Shown here: positions 1 to 7,670 of the stretch, piece after piece
Numbering within the stretch: position 1 is the first letter of the stretch
Layout of the letters: every line of letters starts with the position of its first letter
DNA from: Gaiellasilicea sp963745775
Lineage (GTDB): Bacteria; Actinomycetota; Thermoleophilia; Gaiellales; Gaiellaceae
NCBI GenBank assembly: GCA_963745775.1
Contig: CAVUYY010000008.1
Location: 558,001 to 622,000, forward strand
Direction of reading: 5' to 3'
DNA: 64,000 bases
Made by a program: the position numbers and the translations under genes
The notes under the pieces: generated by a model
What the model was told of the DNA's origin: nothing
The model's database searches: none
The model's input: only the letters and a program-made list of their open reading frames with translations

Positions 1-793
1 CCGAGCCCGGGGCGCCGAGAGCTCGACGAGCTCGGCCACGGTGCACGCCCCTCGCTCCTGCGCGAGTCCGAGCAGCGCGACCAGGATCTCGGCCGTCGCC
101 TGCGCGTCGGCGAGGGCACGATGGCACGGCCTGAACGGACGTCCCGAAGAACTGGGCGAGCGAGGCGAGCCCGACGCGGGCGATCCGGCCCTCGAGCAAC
201 CGTCGCGCAAGCCAGACCGTGTCGACGACGGGCGCTGCGAGCCGTCGTCCGGTCAGTCGCTCGACCTCGACGTCGAGGAAGCCGACGTCGAAGCGGGCGT
301 TGTGGGCGACGAGGACGGCGTCGCCGGCGAAGTCGAGGAACCGGCGCACGGCGAGCTCGGCCGGCGGCGCGCCCCGAAGCGCGGCGGGCTCGATCCCCGT
401 CAGGGCCGCGATCGGAGCAGGCAAGGGCCGCCTCGGGTTCACGAGCGTCTCGAACGTCTCTGCGAGCTCGAGCCCCCGGACCCGCACGGCACCGATCTCG
501 CAGATCGCCGCGGCGCCGGGGCGAAGCCCGGTCGTCTCGAGGTCGACGACGACATATGTCGCCTGCTCGAGCGGCTCCCGCGCGCCTGGCGGATCGGCGA
601 GACCGACCGCCGCGCCGCGCCAGGCGAGCCGCGCGTCGCCTTCGACCACCTCCGTCAGCAGCTCGCGAGCGAGACCCAGAGGAACGTGGCGCAGCGCGAA
701 GAGCGTTCTCGCCGCGTCCTCGAGCGGTACCGGTCCGCGGCGCGCCTGGACGAGCTCGACAAGTCGATCGGCGGAGTCGAAGGCGAGTTGCAC
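1..793 (-). CDS. DEDDh 3'-5' exonuclease (DnaQ-like, probably DnaQ-UvrC fusion), 3' end outside window
   Basis: Exonuclease of the DNA polymerase III epsilon family, expected to degrade single-stranded or mismatched 3' ends. The translated minus strand shows DLETTG (D84, E86), HNARFD (D169) and CHRALADA (H224, D229), a complete DEDDh set. About 80 residues precede the exonuclease fold, as in actinobacterial DEDD exonucleases whose C-terminus is a UvrC-like GIY-YIG domain. That part would lie beyond position 1, so the fusion is inference. Start: GTG at 793; an in-frame TAG lies three codons upstream. One extra T at about 134-135 breaks the frame between FFGTSV and RPCHRAL. The promoter carries an SOS box, so DNA-damage induction is likely. 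Confidence 0.85.
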   Translation of the reverse strand, partial: MQLAFDSADRLVELVQARRGPVPLEDAARTLFALRHVPLGLARELLTEVVEGDARLAWRGAAVGLADPPGAREPLEQATYVVVDLETTGLRPGAAAICEIGAVRVRGLELAETFETLVNPRRPLPAPIAALTGIEPAALRGAPPAELAVRRFLDFAGDAVLVAHNARFDVGFLDVEVERLTGRRLAAPVVDTVWLARRLLEGRIARVGLASLAQFFGTSVQAVPSCPRRRAGDGRDPGRAARTRAGARGVHRGRARRALGAPGS

Positions 794-799
794 GACTCG

Positions 800-821
800 A
801 GCCTAGGCGAACATATGTTCG
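800..821 (-). promoter_or_regulatory. LexA/SOS box (808-821) directly upstream of a leaderless -10 (TAGGCT, 800-805)
   Basis: CGAACATATGTTCG is a perfect 14-bp palindrome and matches the Gram-positive SOS box CGAAC-N4-GTTCG. It ends 2 bp upstream of TAGGCT, which lies 6 nt before the GTG of the exonuclease gene. LexA bound here would cover the spacer between -35 and -10. The box sequence is seen directly; LexA binding is inferred from the known consensus. Confidence 0.85.
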
Positions 822-833
822 TCTGCAAGCGCG

Positions 834-863
834 AAAAGAGAGCCGCCCCGGGGGACGGCTCTC
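834..863 (-). terminator. Rho-independent terminator of the HU gene
   Basis: On the minus strand GAGAGCCG pairs with CGGCTCTC across a 10-nt loop and is followed by TTTTCGCG. It sits 24 nt beyond the HU stop codon and just upstream of the exonuclease promoter. Confidence 0.85.
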
Positions 864-886
864 GGAACGACGGAGGAGCGGCTGAA

Positions 887-1168
887 TCAGCCTCCCTTGA
901 CAGCCGCCTTGAGCTGGCTTCCGGCCGAGAACTTCGGCACGGTCGCGGCCGCGATGTGCACCTTCTCGCTCGGATTACGCGGGTTGACGCCTTCGCGAGC
1001 GGCGCGATCGGCGGTCGAGAACTTGCCGAAGCCGGTGAACGTGATCGTGTCGCGCGACTTGAGCGCGTCGGTGACGCACTCGAGGAACGCGTCCACGGCC
1101 GAGCTCGCGTCGCGGCGAGAGAGATTGCTCTTCGACGCTACTGCGTCCACGAATTCCTGTTTCGTCAC
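887..1168 (-). CDS. hup: HU family nucleoid DNA-binding protein
   Basis: Histone-like protein of 93 residues that bends and compacts DNA as a dimer. It begins MTKQEFVDAVA and carries the HU/IHF signature GFGKF...RAAREGVNPRNP at about 45-66, the DNA-binding arm. Start is GTG at 1168, chosen because AGGAGG lies 7 nt upstream and 93 aa is the normal HU length; the open frame runs further upstream without homology. It is monocistronic, with its own promoter (1212-1240) and terminator (834-863). No frameshift. Confidence 0.95.
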   Translation of the reverse strand: MTKQEFVDAVASKSNLSRRDASSAVDAFLECVTDALKSRDTITFTGFGKFSTADRAAREGVNPRNPSEKVHIAAATVPKFSAGSQLKAAVKGG

Positions 1169-1211
1169 TTGCACTCCTCCTGCGTCGGGGATTGAGCGAA
1201 AAACTGGGCAG

Positions 1212-1240
1212 ACCCTAACAGCCTCGTCGGACCGCCTCAA
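1212..1240 (-). promoter_or_regulatory. Sigma-70-type promoter of hup
   Basis: Minus strand: TTGAGG (1235-1240), 17-nt spacer, TAGGGT (1212-1217). The predicted start at about 1205 leaves a short leader carrying the AGGAGG ribosome site. This is one of the best -35/-10 pairs in the window. Confidence 0.75.
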
Positions 1241-1277
1241 CGGGAACCGGCTCAACCATGCGGTTTTCTGAGCGGCT

Positions 1278-1811
1278 TCAGGCGCTGTTTGCGGCCGGAA
1301 CAACATCTCGGGCGACGAAGAGCGACCGGAGCCGGACGCCGCTCCGGGCCAGAGCGTCCGCTCCTCCCTCCTCTCGATCGATCACACAGACCGCGTTCCG
1401 GACGGTTAGCCCCTCCGCCCGAACCGCCTCGACGGCGGCGAGAAGGGCTCCCCCCGAGGTGACCACGTCCTCGATCAGGCAGACGAGCTCACCCGACTCG
1501 AACGGTCCCTCGATCCGGTTGCCGGTGCCGTACGACTTGGCCTCGTCGCGCACGATCACGAAGGGCAGGCCTCCCGAGAGCGAAGCGGCGGCGGCGAGCG
1601 CGACCGCCCCGAGCGCGGGAGCTGCGAGGCGAACGGCGGCCGGCTCGTGCTCGCGCACTGCCGCCGCAAGCCGCTCGCCGATCTGCCTGAGGAGCTCGGG
1701 GCGCGTCTCGAAGCGGTACTTGTCGAGGTAGTACGAGGAGCGCCGACCGGAGCGCAGGACGAAGTCGCCCTCGAGCAGGGCGTGCTCGCGAAGCTCGGCC
1801 GCGAGGTTCAC
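1278..1811 (-). CDS. pyrE: Orotate phosphoribosyltransferase
   Basis: Transfers phosphoribose from PRPP to orotate in de novo UMP synthesis. The 177-aa product has the PRPP-binding signature LIEDVVTSGGAL near residue 115, an N-terminal SGRRSSYYLDKY, and the catalytic-loop region FVIVRDEAKSYGTGN. Length is slightly below the usual 180-210 residues. Start is GTG at 1811; no ATG is available in this frame, and the upstream reading overlaps the preceding gene. It follows a small membrane-protein gene with 43 nt between and is probably cotranscribed with it and the Roadblock gene. Confidence 0.9.
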   Translation of the reverse strand: MNLAAELREHALLEGDFVLRSGRRSSYYLDKYRFETRPELLRQIGERLAAAVREHEPAAVRLAAPALGAVALAAAASLSGGLPFVIVRDEAKSYGTGNRIEGPFESGELVCLIEDVVTSGGALLAAVEAVRAEGLTVRNAVCVIDREEGGADALARSGVRLRSLFVARDVVPAANSA

Positions 1812-1854
1812 GCCCCCAGGCTCAGTAGTGGAGAGCTCAGCGGTCGCGAGGCCA

Positions 1855-2037
1855 TCAGTGCAGCGAGGCCCGCGCAAGCTCGAGCAGGCGCTCCGAGCCG
1901 GGCAGACCCCGCTCCAGCGTGACCATCGAGCCGTCGTCGTAGTAGAGGTTGACGCGCTCGCGGCGCTCGTCTCGGCGGCGGCTGAAGTAGAGAAGCGGGC
2001 CGAGGACGAGGACGACGAGCGCAAGCAGCTTACGCAT
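1855..2037 (-). CDS. Small single-pass membrane protein, unknown function
   Basis: A 60-residue protein. The N-terminus MRKLLALVVLVLGPLLYF forms one hydrophobic segment followed by a strongly basic stretch (SRRRDERRER) and a short soluble tail. The ATG lies inside the last codons of the Roadblock gene (8-nt overlap ATGCGTAA), implying translational coupling. Possibly a membrane partner of that protein, but this is inferred only from overlap. No recognised domain. Confidence 0.65.
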   Translation of the reverse strand: MRKLLALVVLVLGPLLYFSRRRDERRERVNLYYDDGSMVTLERGLPGSERLLELARASLH

Positions 2038-2434
2038 CGGGCTCGGCCTCCTTCTTCTTCGTCCGGCGCGGCTTCGGCGGCGACTTCGCGGGCTCGTCGG
2101 CGAGCGAGCGCAGACACGTCTTCAGGTCGTAGAAGACGAGCCCCGATGTCGGCTCCGGCGTGGTCGTCACCGCGATCCCCCGCTCGTCGCCGGTGACGAC
2201 GAAGACGCTGCCTTCGCGGAGCGAAGCCTCGAGCTGGGTGAGCGTGCGCCCCTCGGTCATGCCCACGTCGGCGGCTGCCGCGACGAGATCGAGCGCCGTC
2301 CGGACGAGCCGCTTCGAGCGGGCCTCGTCTCCGCCGGTCGAGCCGAGGACGGTTCCGGCGGAGTCGAACACCACCGCCGTCTCGATCTGCGAGGAGATCT
2401 CGGACAGATCGGCGAGCGCGCTGGCGGTGTCCAT
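2030..2434 (-). CDS. Roadblock/LC7-domain protein
   Basis: About 134 residues. Residues 1-100 read as a Roadblock/LC7 fold (ALADLSEISSQIETAVVFDSAG..., ending GLVFYDLKTCLRSL), followed by a lysine/proline-rich tail. In bacteria this family usually works with small Ras-like GTPases (MglB type); no GTPase gene is adjacent here. Start ATG at 2434; an alternative ATG at 2458 would leave only 9 nt to the divergent yihY start. Overlaps the next gene by 8 nt. Confidence 0.7.
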   Translation of the reverse strand: MDTASALADLSEISSQIETAVVFDSAGTVLGSTGGDEARSKRLVRTALDLVAAAADVGMTEGRTLTQLEASLREGSVFVVTGDERGIAVTTTPEPTSGLVFYDLKTCLRSLADEPAKSPPKPRRTKKKEAEPDA

Positions 2435-2455
2435 GTTCCTGAACCTAACAGTGCT

Positions 2456-2461
2456 CATACT
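2456..2461 (+). promoter_or_regulatory. Leaderless -10 (CATACT) of yihY
   Basis: CATACT ends 6 nt before the GTG at 2468, the spacing seen repeatedly in this window. Confidence 0.5.
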
Positions 2462-2467
2462 CCGCGT

Positions 2468-3290
2468 GTGCGTCGACCCCTCGCCCAACCGCTCGCCAAG
2501 TTCTTCGCCGATCGGGGCACCCATCTCGCGGCGATGATCGCCTACTTCGGTCTTCTCTCGTCGGTCTCGCTGATCTTCCTCGCGCTCGCGCTGCTCGGCT
2601 TCACGGGGCGTGCGGAGGAATCGAGCTATCTCGTCGAGGAGCTCCGGCGGCTCTTCCCCTCGCAGTCGATCGGCGACATCGTCCGCGTCGTCGAGGCGAT
2701 CACCGAGAACGCGACGACCCTCGGGTTGATCGGCGGCGCCTTCCTCCTCTGGACCTCGCTCTCGCTCTTCAGCGTGCTCGAGTCGGCGTTCAACATCGTC
2801 TACGGAAAGCCGAACCGCGCGCTTCCTCCACGGCAAGGGCCTCGCGACGCTCTTCATGGCCGGCTCGCTGATGATTCTCTTCTTCGCGCTCGTCGTCGGC
2901 TCGATCGGCTTCGACGTCCTGAAACGCTTCGCGCCCGGCTTCGTCTCGAACGGGGTGATCGCCTACTCGCTGTCCGTGCTCCTGTCGACCGGCGCCGTCT
3001 TCGTCTTCCTCGTCTCGGCGTACGAGCGGCTGACGAACGCTCGCCTGACGCTGCGCGAGGTGTGGCCTGGCGCCGCGCTCGGAGCGGTGCTGCTCCAGGT
3101 GACCTTCCAGGCGCTGCCGATCTTCGTCCGTCTCTCGGCCGAAGTGGTGGCGGTGCAGGCGCTCGGCGCCTCGACGCTCCTGCTCGTCTGGATCTACGTG
3201 ATGTCGAACGTGATCGTCTTCGGCGCCGAGGTGAACTGGTGGCTCGCGCAGGGACGCCGCGGCGACGACGAGATCGCCGGCCTCGCCTAG
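2468..3290 (+). CDS. YihY/BrkB-family inner-membrane protein (frameshifted)
   Basis: Polytopic membrane protein of the UPF0761/YihY family, physiological role not firmly known. Begins MRRPLAQPLAKFFADRG, followed by the family-typical AAMIAYFGLLSSVSLIFL; later segments include SLMILFFALVVGSIGFDVL and the C-terminal VFGAEVNWWLAQG. The frame changes by +1 near 2815-2822 (KPNRA|FLHGKG), consistent with one extra base. Corrected length is about 274 aa, normal for the family. The first-frame continuation beyond the shift to 4654 has no homology. Transcribed divergently from the Roadblock gene. Confidence 0.85.
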
Positions 3291-3842
3291 GCGAGCGCCG
3301 CCGCGAGGGCGTGCGCGGCGCGAGCGCGATGGGAGTTGCGCCGCTTCCAGGCGTTGCCGAGCTCGGCCACCGTCCGCGTCTCGCCGAGCGGGAACGAAGA
3401 TCGGGTCGTAGCCGAAGCCCTCCTCGCCGCTCGGCGCGAGGGCGAGCGTGCCTTCGAGGATCCCGGTGCCACGCAGCTCGCCGGCAGGCGTCAGACAGAC
3501 GAGCTCGCAGACGTAGCGAGCGCGACGATCCTCGACGCCCGCCAGCTCTGCGAGCAGCCGCGCGACGCCGTCGTCGGCCCAACGCGCCGAAAGGATCCCC
3601 GGCCGGCCGCCGAGCGCCGCGGCCTCGATCCCCGAGTCCTCGCCGATCGTCCACACCTCGTCCTCCACCCGCGCCCGACCGAAGACCGCCTTCGCGCGCG
3701 CGTTCTCGAGATACGTCGACCCGGCCTCCTCGGGATAGCCCTCCGCTTCCAAGAGCTCGAGCTCCCAGCCCGGCAGCGCCGCCCGGAGCTCCTCCAGCTT
3801 GTGCGGATTCTGCGAGCAGAGTCGCGCCCTCAAGGGCGCCAC
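3287..3842 (-). CDS. rdgB: RdgB/HAM1 non-canonical purine NTP pyrophosphatase (frameshifted)
   Basis: Hydrolyses dITP, ITP and XTP to monophosphates, cleansing the nucleotide pool. Signature SQNPHKLEELR near the N-terminus, EDSGIEAAALGGRPGI in the middle and GFGYDPIF before the C-terminal part. One extra base near 3390 shifts the frame between DPIFVP and LGETRTVAELG. Corrected length is about 185 aa. Start GTG at 3842 overlaps the mgtC stop by 13 nt. Last gene of murI-rph-mgtC-rdgB, a grouping that (without mgtC) is common in actinobacteria. Confidence 0.9.
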
Positions 3843-4504
3843 TGGAGCCGCGCGACGTCGTCGAGCGCCGACACCTCCTCCGCGATCCGCGCCGACTCGG
3901 CGCGCCGCAGCGAGCGGAGCGAGACGTCGATCGTCCGATCGTCGCCGAACTCGATCGCGTCGACGACTCCGCCGAGCTCCTCGATCCGCGTCAAGACCGT
4001 CGCGGCGGTGCCCTCCGGCGCCAGGTTGATCACCAGGTTCGCCTCCTCCGGGCGCACTCGGGCGACCATCCGCTTGCTGACGACGCGGAGCGGCCCGAGC
4101 GAGACGAGCACGAGCACGGTGGCCCCGAACGCCACCACGTTGTAGCCCGTCCCGGCCGCCATCCCGATCGCGGCGCACACCCAGAGCGTCGCCGCCGTCG
4201 TCAGGCCCCGCACGTTGATTCCGCGGACGATGATCGCCCCGGCGCCGAGGAAGCCGATTCCGGTGACGATCTGCGCCGCGATCCGCGTCGGGTCGAAGAC
4301 GATTCCCGACTCCGTCGAGAACCTCCAGTCCGTCCACCCGTACGCCGAGACCAGCGTGAAGACGCAGGCGCCGAGCGAGACGATCAGATGGGTGCGGAAG
4401 CCCGCTTCGTGGTCGCGCAACTCGCGCTCGAAGCCGATCGCGCCGCCGAGCAGCGCGGCCGCGAGCAGCCGCAGGAGCGCCTCGGTGGTCGAGAGGTCAG
4501 GCAC
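3830..4504 (-). CDS. MgtC/SapB-family membrane protein
   Basis: A 224-aa protein with about four or five N-terminal membrane helices (LLAAALLGGAIGFERELRDHE, ACVFTLVSAYG, IVTGIGFLGAGAII, LTTAATLWVCAAIGMAAG) and a C-terminal soluble ACT-like domain of about 80 residues. MgtC proteins are linked to survival in low Mg2+ and to F-type ATP synthase control in pathogens; the role in free-living actinobacteria is unknown. Start GTG 4504 overlaps the rph stop by 8 nt. Its position inside the murI-rph-rdgB block is unusual. Confidence 0.88.
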   Translation of the reverse strand: MPDLSTTEALLRLLAAALLGGAIGFERELRDHEAGFRTHLIVSLGACVFTLVSAYGWTDWRFSTESGIVFDPTRIAAQIVTGIGFLGAGAIIVRGINVRGLTTAATLWVCAAIGMAAGTGYNVVAFGATVLVLVSLGPLRVVSKRMVARVRPEEANLVINLAPEGTAATVLTRIEELGGVVDAIEFGDDRTIDVSLRSLRRAESARIAEEVSALDDVARLQWRP

Positions 4505-5210
4505 GCTCGACGGCGATCGCGTCTTGCTGCGCGTCGCCGATCGTCTCGATCCCGCCCGCCGCGCTGTCCAGTAGCTCGTCGAGAAGGTCGCGCGAGAACG
4601 GCTCCTTCTCGGCCGTCGCCTGCACCTCGATCAGGCGTCCGTCGCCGGTCATGACGACGTTCATGTCCGTCTCCGCGGTCGAGTCCTCGGAGTAGTCGAG
4701 GTCGAGGAGGACGCGGCCGTCGACGATCCCCACGGACACGGCCGCGACCGATCCGACGAGAGCCTTCGAGAGGCCCATTCGGTCGAGCGCCCTCCGCGCC
4801 GCCACGTACGCGCCCGAGATCGCGGCGCACCGGGTGCCGCCGTCGGCCTGGATCACGTCGCAGTCGAGCCACAGCGTCCGCTCGCCGAGCGCGTCGAAGT
4901 CGCAGACCGCGCGCATGGCGCGTCCGATCAGCCGCTGGATCTCGACCGTCCGGCCGCCCTGCTTGCCCCGCGAGGCCTCGCGCGCCGTCCGCTCGCCGGT
5001 CGAGGCCGGCAGCAGCGAGTACTCGGCGGTCATCCAGCCGCGCCCCGAGCGCTGGAGCCACCGCGGCACGCCCTCCTCGACGGTCGCCGTGCAGAGCACG
5101 CGCGTCTTTCCCTGCGAGTAGAGAACGGAGCCGTTCGCGAGCTCGACGAAGTCCGGGATCAGGTCGAGGCGCCGCAGCTCGTCGTCACGCTGGCGGCCGT
5201 CGTTTCTCAC
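4497..5210 (-). CDS. rph: Ribonuclease PH
   Basis: Phosphorolytic 3' exoribonuclease that trims tRNA precursors. 237 aa, full length: starts MRNDGRQRDDELRRLD and contains GSVLYSQGKTRVLCTATVEE, ASRGKQGGRTVEIQRLIGR, DCDVIQADGGTRCAAISGA and DLDYSEDSTAETDMNVVM. Start GTG 5210 overlaps the murI stop by 4 nt (GTGA). No frameshift. Confidence 0.95.
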   Translation of the reverse strand: MRNDGRQRDDELRRLDLIPDFVELANGSVLYSQGKTRVLCTATVEEGVPRWLQRSGRGWMTAEYSLLPASTGERTAREASRGKQGGRTVEIQRLIGRAMRAVCDFDALGERTLWLDCDVIQADGGTRCAAISGAYVAARRALDRMGLSKALVGSVAAVSVGIVDGRVLLDLDYSEDSTAETDMNVVMTGDGRLIEVQATAEKEPFSRDLLDELLDSAAGGIETIGDAQQDAIAVERA

Positions 5211-6027
5211 GCGACCGCCTCGAGGGCCGCGAGCTCCACGTGCTCGACTTCCTCGATCGGGAGCTGCAGGAAGCGCCGGCCGAGCTTGCGGAACGCGCCG
5301 GGGTCGCCCGTCGTCAGGAAGCGGTACGAGCCCTCGCGCGCCGGGTCGTTCTCGATCCGCTTTCGCGCGAGCGTCTCGGCCACCTCGCGCGCCGTCTCGT
5401 CGGCGGAGAAGACGAGCGTCACGTCGCGCCCGAAGACGCGCTGGAGGATCGGCCGGATCAGCGGGTAATGGGTGCAGCCGAGGATGACCGTGTCGACGCC
5501 CGGCCTCCTTGAGCTCGGCCGCGACCTCGCGCACCGCTTCGGTCGTGGCCGAGCCGAACGCGTCGTCGCCCTCGATCAGCGGCACGAGGCGCGGGCAGGG
5601 AACGGAGAAGAGCTGCGCGCCGGCGTCGAGCGTGCGCACGAGCTCCTCGTAGCGGCCGGCGCGCACCGTGGCCTCGGTCGCGAGCAGGCCGATCCGGCGG
5701 TTTCTCGTCGCCTGGACGGCGGCGTGCGCCTCGGGCGTGATCACGCCGACGACCGGGACGCGCAGCTCGGTCTGGAGCTCCGGCAGCGCCGCCGCGGTCG
5801 CCGAGTTGCAGGCGACGACGATCAGCTTCACGTCCTGGGTCTCGAGGTAGCCGCCGATCTCGCGGGCAAAGCGGCGTACCTCCTCGAGCGGCCGCGGGCC
5901 GTACGGCAGCCGGGCGTGGTCGCCGAGGTAGACGAAGTCCTCGTGCGGCAAGCGTGACGAGGCACTCGTGGAGCACGGTCAGCCCGCCGACGCCCGAGTC
6001 GAACACCCCGATCGGCCTCGTGTCCAT
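5207..6027 (-). CDS. murI: Glutamate racemase (two frameshifts)
   Basis: Makes D-glutamate for peptidoglycan using two catalytic cysteines. Visible: FDSGVGGLTVL at the N-terminus, VACNSATAAALP (first Cys), and, after frame correction, ILGCTHYPLIRP (second Cys). Extra T near 5950 (VTL|PHEDF) and extra G near 5505 (KEAG|VDTVILG) split the frame in three; both are one-base excesses in short runs. Corrected length about 272 aa, normal. A leaderless -10 TAGACT lies 6 nt upstream of the ATG. First gene of the operon. Confidence 0.9.
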
Positions 6028-6033
6028 CGCAGG

Positions 6034-6039
6034 AGTCTA
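6034..6039 (-). promoter_or_regulatory. Leaderless -10 (TAGACT) of the murI operon
   Basis: TAGACT on the minus strand, 6 nt before the murI ATG. Confidence 0.6.
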
Positions 6040-6058
6040 CGAGGACGTCCCGTCGGCA

Positions 6059-6064
6059 TACGAT
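6059..6064 (+). promoter_or_regulatory. Leaderless -10 (TACGAT) of the amidotransferase gene
   Basis: TACGAT, then 6 nt, then the ATG at 6071. Divergent from the murI promoter 20 nt away. Confidence 0.6.
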
Positions 6065-6070
6065 CGACCG

Positions 6071-6739
6071 ATGAAGGTGCTTGCGCTCACGCACGGCCCG
6101 AATGTCGGCGCCGGCGTCTTCGGCGACGCGGTTCGCGAGGCCGGCCACGAGCTCCTGGTGTGGCCGGTGTCGCTCGGCGGCGAGGCTCCTGCAGGGGCCG
6201 ACGCGATCCTCGTCTTCGGCGGCGCGATGCATCCCGATCAGGAGGAGCGCCATCCGTGGCTGCGCGGCGAGCTGCGGTTCCTGGAGAGCGCGCTCGAGCG
6301 CGAGCTGCCGCTCTTCGGCGTCTGCCTCGGCGCGCAGCTGCTTGCGCGGGCCGCGGGCGCGTCGGTGCACGCGAGCTCCGAGCCCGAGGTCGGCTGGTTC
6401 GAGATCCAGCTGACGGACGCCGCGCGCGCCGACCCCGTCCTGGGCTCGCTCCAGCCGCAGTTCGACGCGTTCCAGTGGCACCACTACACCTACGCGCTCC
6501 CGGCCGGCGCCGTCGAGCTCGCGCGCAGCGCGGTCTGCACTCAGGCGTTCCGGCTGGAGCGCGCGTACGGGATCCAGTTCCATGCCGAGGTGACGGGCGC
6601 CCAGGTGGAGCGGTGGCTCGACGAGGATCCCGACGACGTCGCCGATCCCGAGGCGCTGCGGCGGGAGACGGCGGCGCGGATCTCGGCGTGGAACGAGACC
6701 GGGCGCGCCCTCTGCAGCGCCTTTCTCGAGACGGTCTAG
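6071..6739 (+). CDS. Class I glutamine amidotransferase-like protein
   Basis: 222-aa stand-alone GATase1 domain. Nucleophile elbow GVCLGAQLLA (catalytic Cys near residue 89) and catalytic His in GIQFHAEVT near 174. Resembles GMP-synthase-type amidotransferases without a synthetase domain, a group including gamma-glutamyl hydrolases of small amines; the acceptor cannot be named. Start ATG 6071, as the frame upstream is not homologous. Its stop overlaps the convergent rhodanese gene by 4 nt. Confidence 0.85.
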   Translation: MKVLALTHGPNVGAGVFGDAVREAGHELLVWPVSLGGEAPAGADAILVFGGAMHPDQEERHPWLRGELRFLESALERELPLFGVCLGAQLLARAAGASVHASSEPEVGWFEIQLTDAARADPVLGSLQPQFDAFQWHHYTYALPAGAVELARSAVCTQAFRLERAYGIQFHAEVTGAQVERWLDEDPDDVADPEALRRETAARISAWNETGRALCSAFLETV

Positions 6740-7095
6740 CCGGTCTCCGAGGGCAGCGACTCGTCGCGCGACCACTCGTGCCAGGAGCCGGGATAGTTGC
6801 GGGCGTCGATCCCGGCCGCGCGCAGGATCTGGACCGCGAACGCCGAGCGGGAACCGGAATGGCAGTAGGCAACGACACTCACCGCCCCCGGCAGCCGCTC
6901 CTGGATCTGCTCGGCGGTGAGCGTCATCAGCTCCTGGACGTCGAGGTTCTGCGCGCCGGCGATCCTGCCTTGCCGCGGGTCGCACGGAGACCCCAACCGT
7001 CCGGCGAACTCCTCCGTGCTTCGAACATCGAGGACGACGAGGCCGCTCTCGCCGAGTCGGCGCCGGAGCTCGTCGCGCTCGACGTCGTCCCTCAC
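6736..7095 (-). CDS. Rhodanese-domain sulfurtransferase
   Basis: Single-domain rhodanese of 119 aa. Active-site loop AYCHSGSRSAFA contains the persulfide-forming Cys in a CXXGXR motif near residue 79; upstream VVLDVRSTEEFAG is the typical first half. Likely transfers sulfane sulfur to cyanide or a thiol acceptor. Start GTG 7095 overlaps the GST stop (GTGA), so it is the last gene of alkA-GNAT-GST-rhodanese. Confidence 0.9.
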   Translation of the reverse strand: MRDDVERDELRRRLGESGLVVLDVRSTEEFAGRLGSPCDPRQGRIAGAQNLDVQELMTLTAEQIQERLPGAVSVVAYCHSGSRSAFAVQILRAAGIDARNYPGSWHEWSRDESLPSETG

Positions 7096-7670
7096 CTCTG
7101 TCCGGCCACGAGCTCGAGCTCGGCCGCAACCGATGGTCGCTCGGCTGCGCGCTCGAGCCAGCGGGAGAGCGCCGAGAACCGGCCGAGCTCGACACCGAGC
7201 CGGTCGCGAGCACGGACGATCCAGGGCAGGTAGCCGCTGTCGGCGAGGCCGAAAGCCGGTCCGGACAACCACGGCATCGTCTCGAGCAGCGAGTCGAGGA
7301 ACGCGAGCTCGTGCTCGAAGCGCTCGCGGGCTCCCTCCTTCCCGCGGCGCAGGTCGTAGTAGGGATCCGAGAAGTCGTCGAAGCGGAAGACGAGCAGGCG
7401 TCCGGCGGCCCGCGCGCCCGGGTCGGCCGGCCAGAGCGGCGGCTCGGGATAACGCTCGTTCACGTACTCGGAGATCACGGCCGACTCGGGGAGCACCCAG
7501 CCGTCCTCCTCGAGCACGGGAACCTTCCCCGCCGGGTTCTTCTCGTACAGCCAGCCGGGGCGATTCTCGAGGTCGATCTCGACCGTCTCCCACTCGACGC
7601 CTTTCTCGGCGAGCACGATCCGAACGCGGGCGCAGTAGGGGCAACGGGCGGCGTCGTAGAGCGTCAGCAT
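7092..7670 (-). CDS. Glutathione S-transferase-like protein
   Basis: 192 aa with a thioredoxin-fold N-terminus (LYDAARCPYCARVRIVLAEKG; CPYC motif) and VPVLEEDGWVLPESAVISEY, the cis-Pro and Glu/Ser glutathione-contact region, then an all-helical C-terminal domain. The CPYC motif suggests a redox-active or glutaredoxin-like member. Actinobacteria mostly use mycothiol, so the natural thiol is uncertain. ATG at 7670 overlaps the upstream stop by 1 nt (TGATG). Confidence 0.88.
   Translation of the reverse strand: MLTLYDAARCPYCARVRIVLAEKGVEWETVEIDLENRPGWLYEKNPAGKVPVLEEDGWVLPESAVISEYVNERYPEPPLWPADPGARAAGRLLVFRFDDFSDPYYDLRRGKEGARERFEHELAFLDSLLETMPWLSGPAFGLADSGYLPWIVRARDRLGVELGRFSALSRWLERAAERPSVAAELELVAGQR

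Noticed and set aside
2468..4654. A 728-residue single protein beginning with YihY
   Set aside because: The part after about residue 118 is Arg/Pro-rich noise; the real YihY continues in the next frame to 3290.
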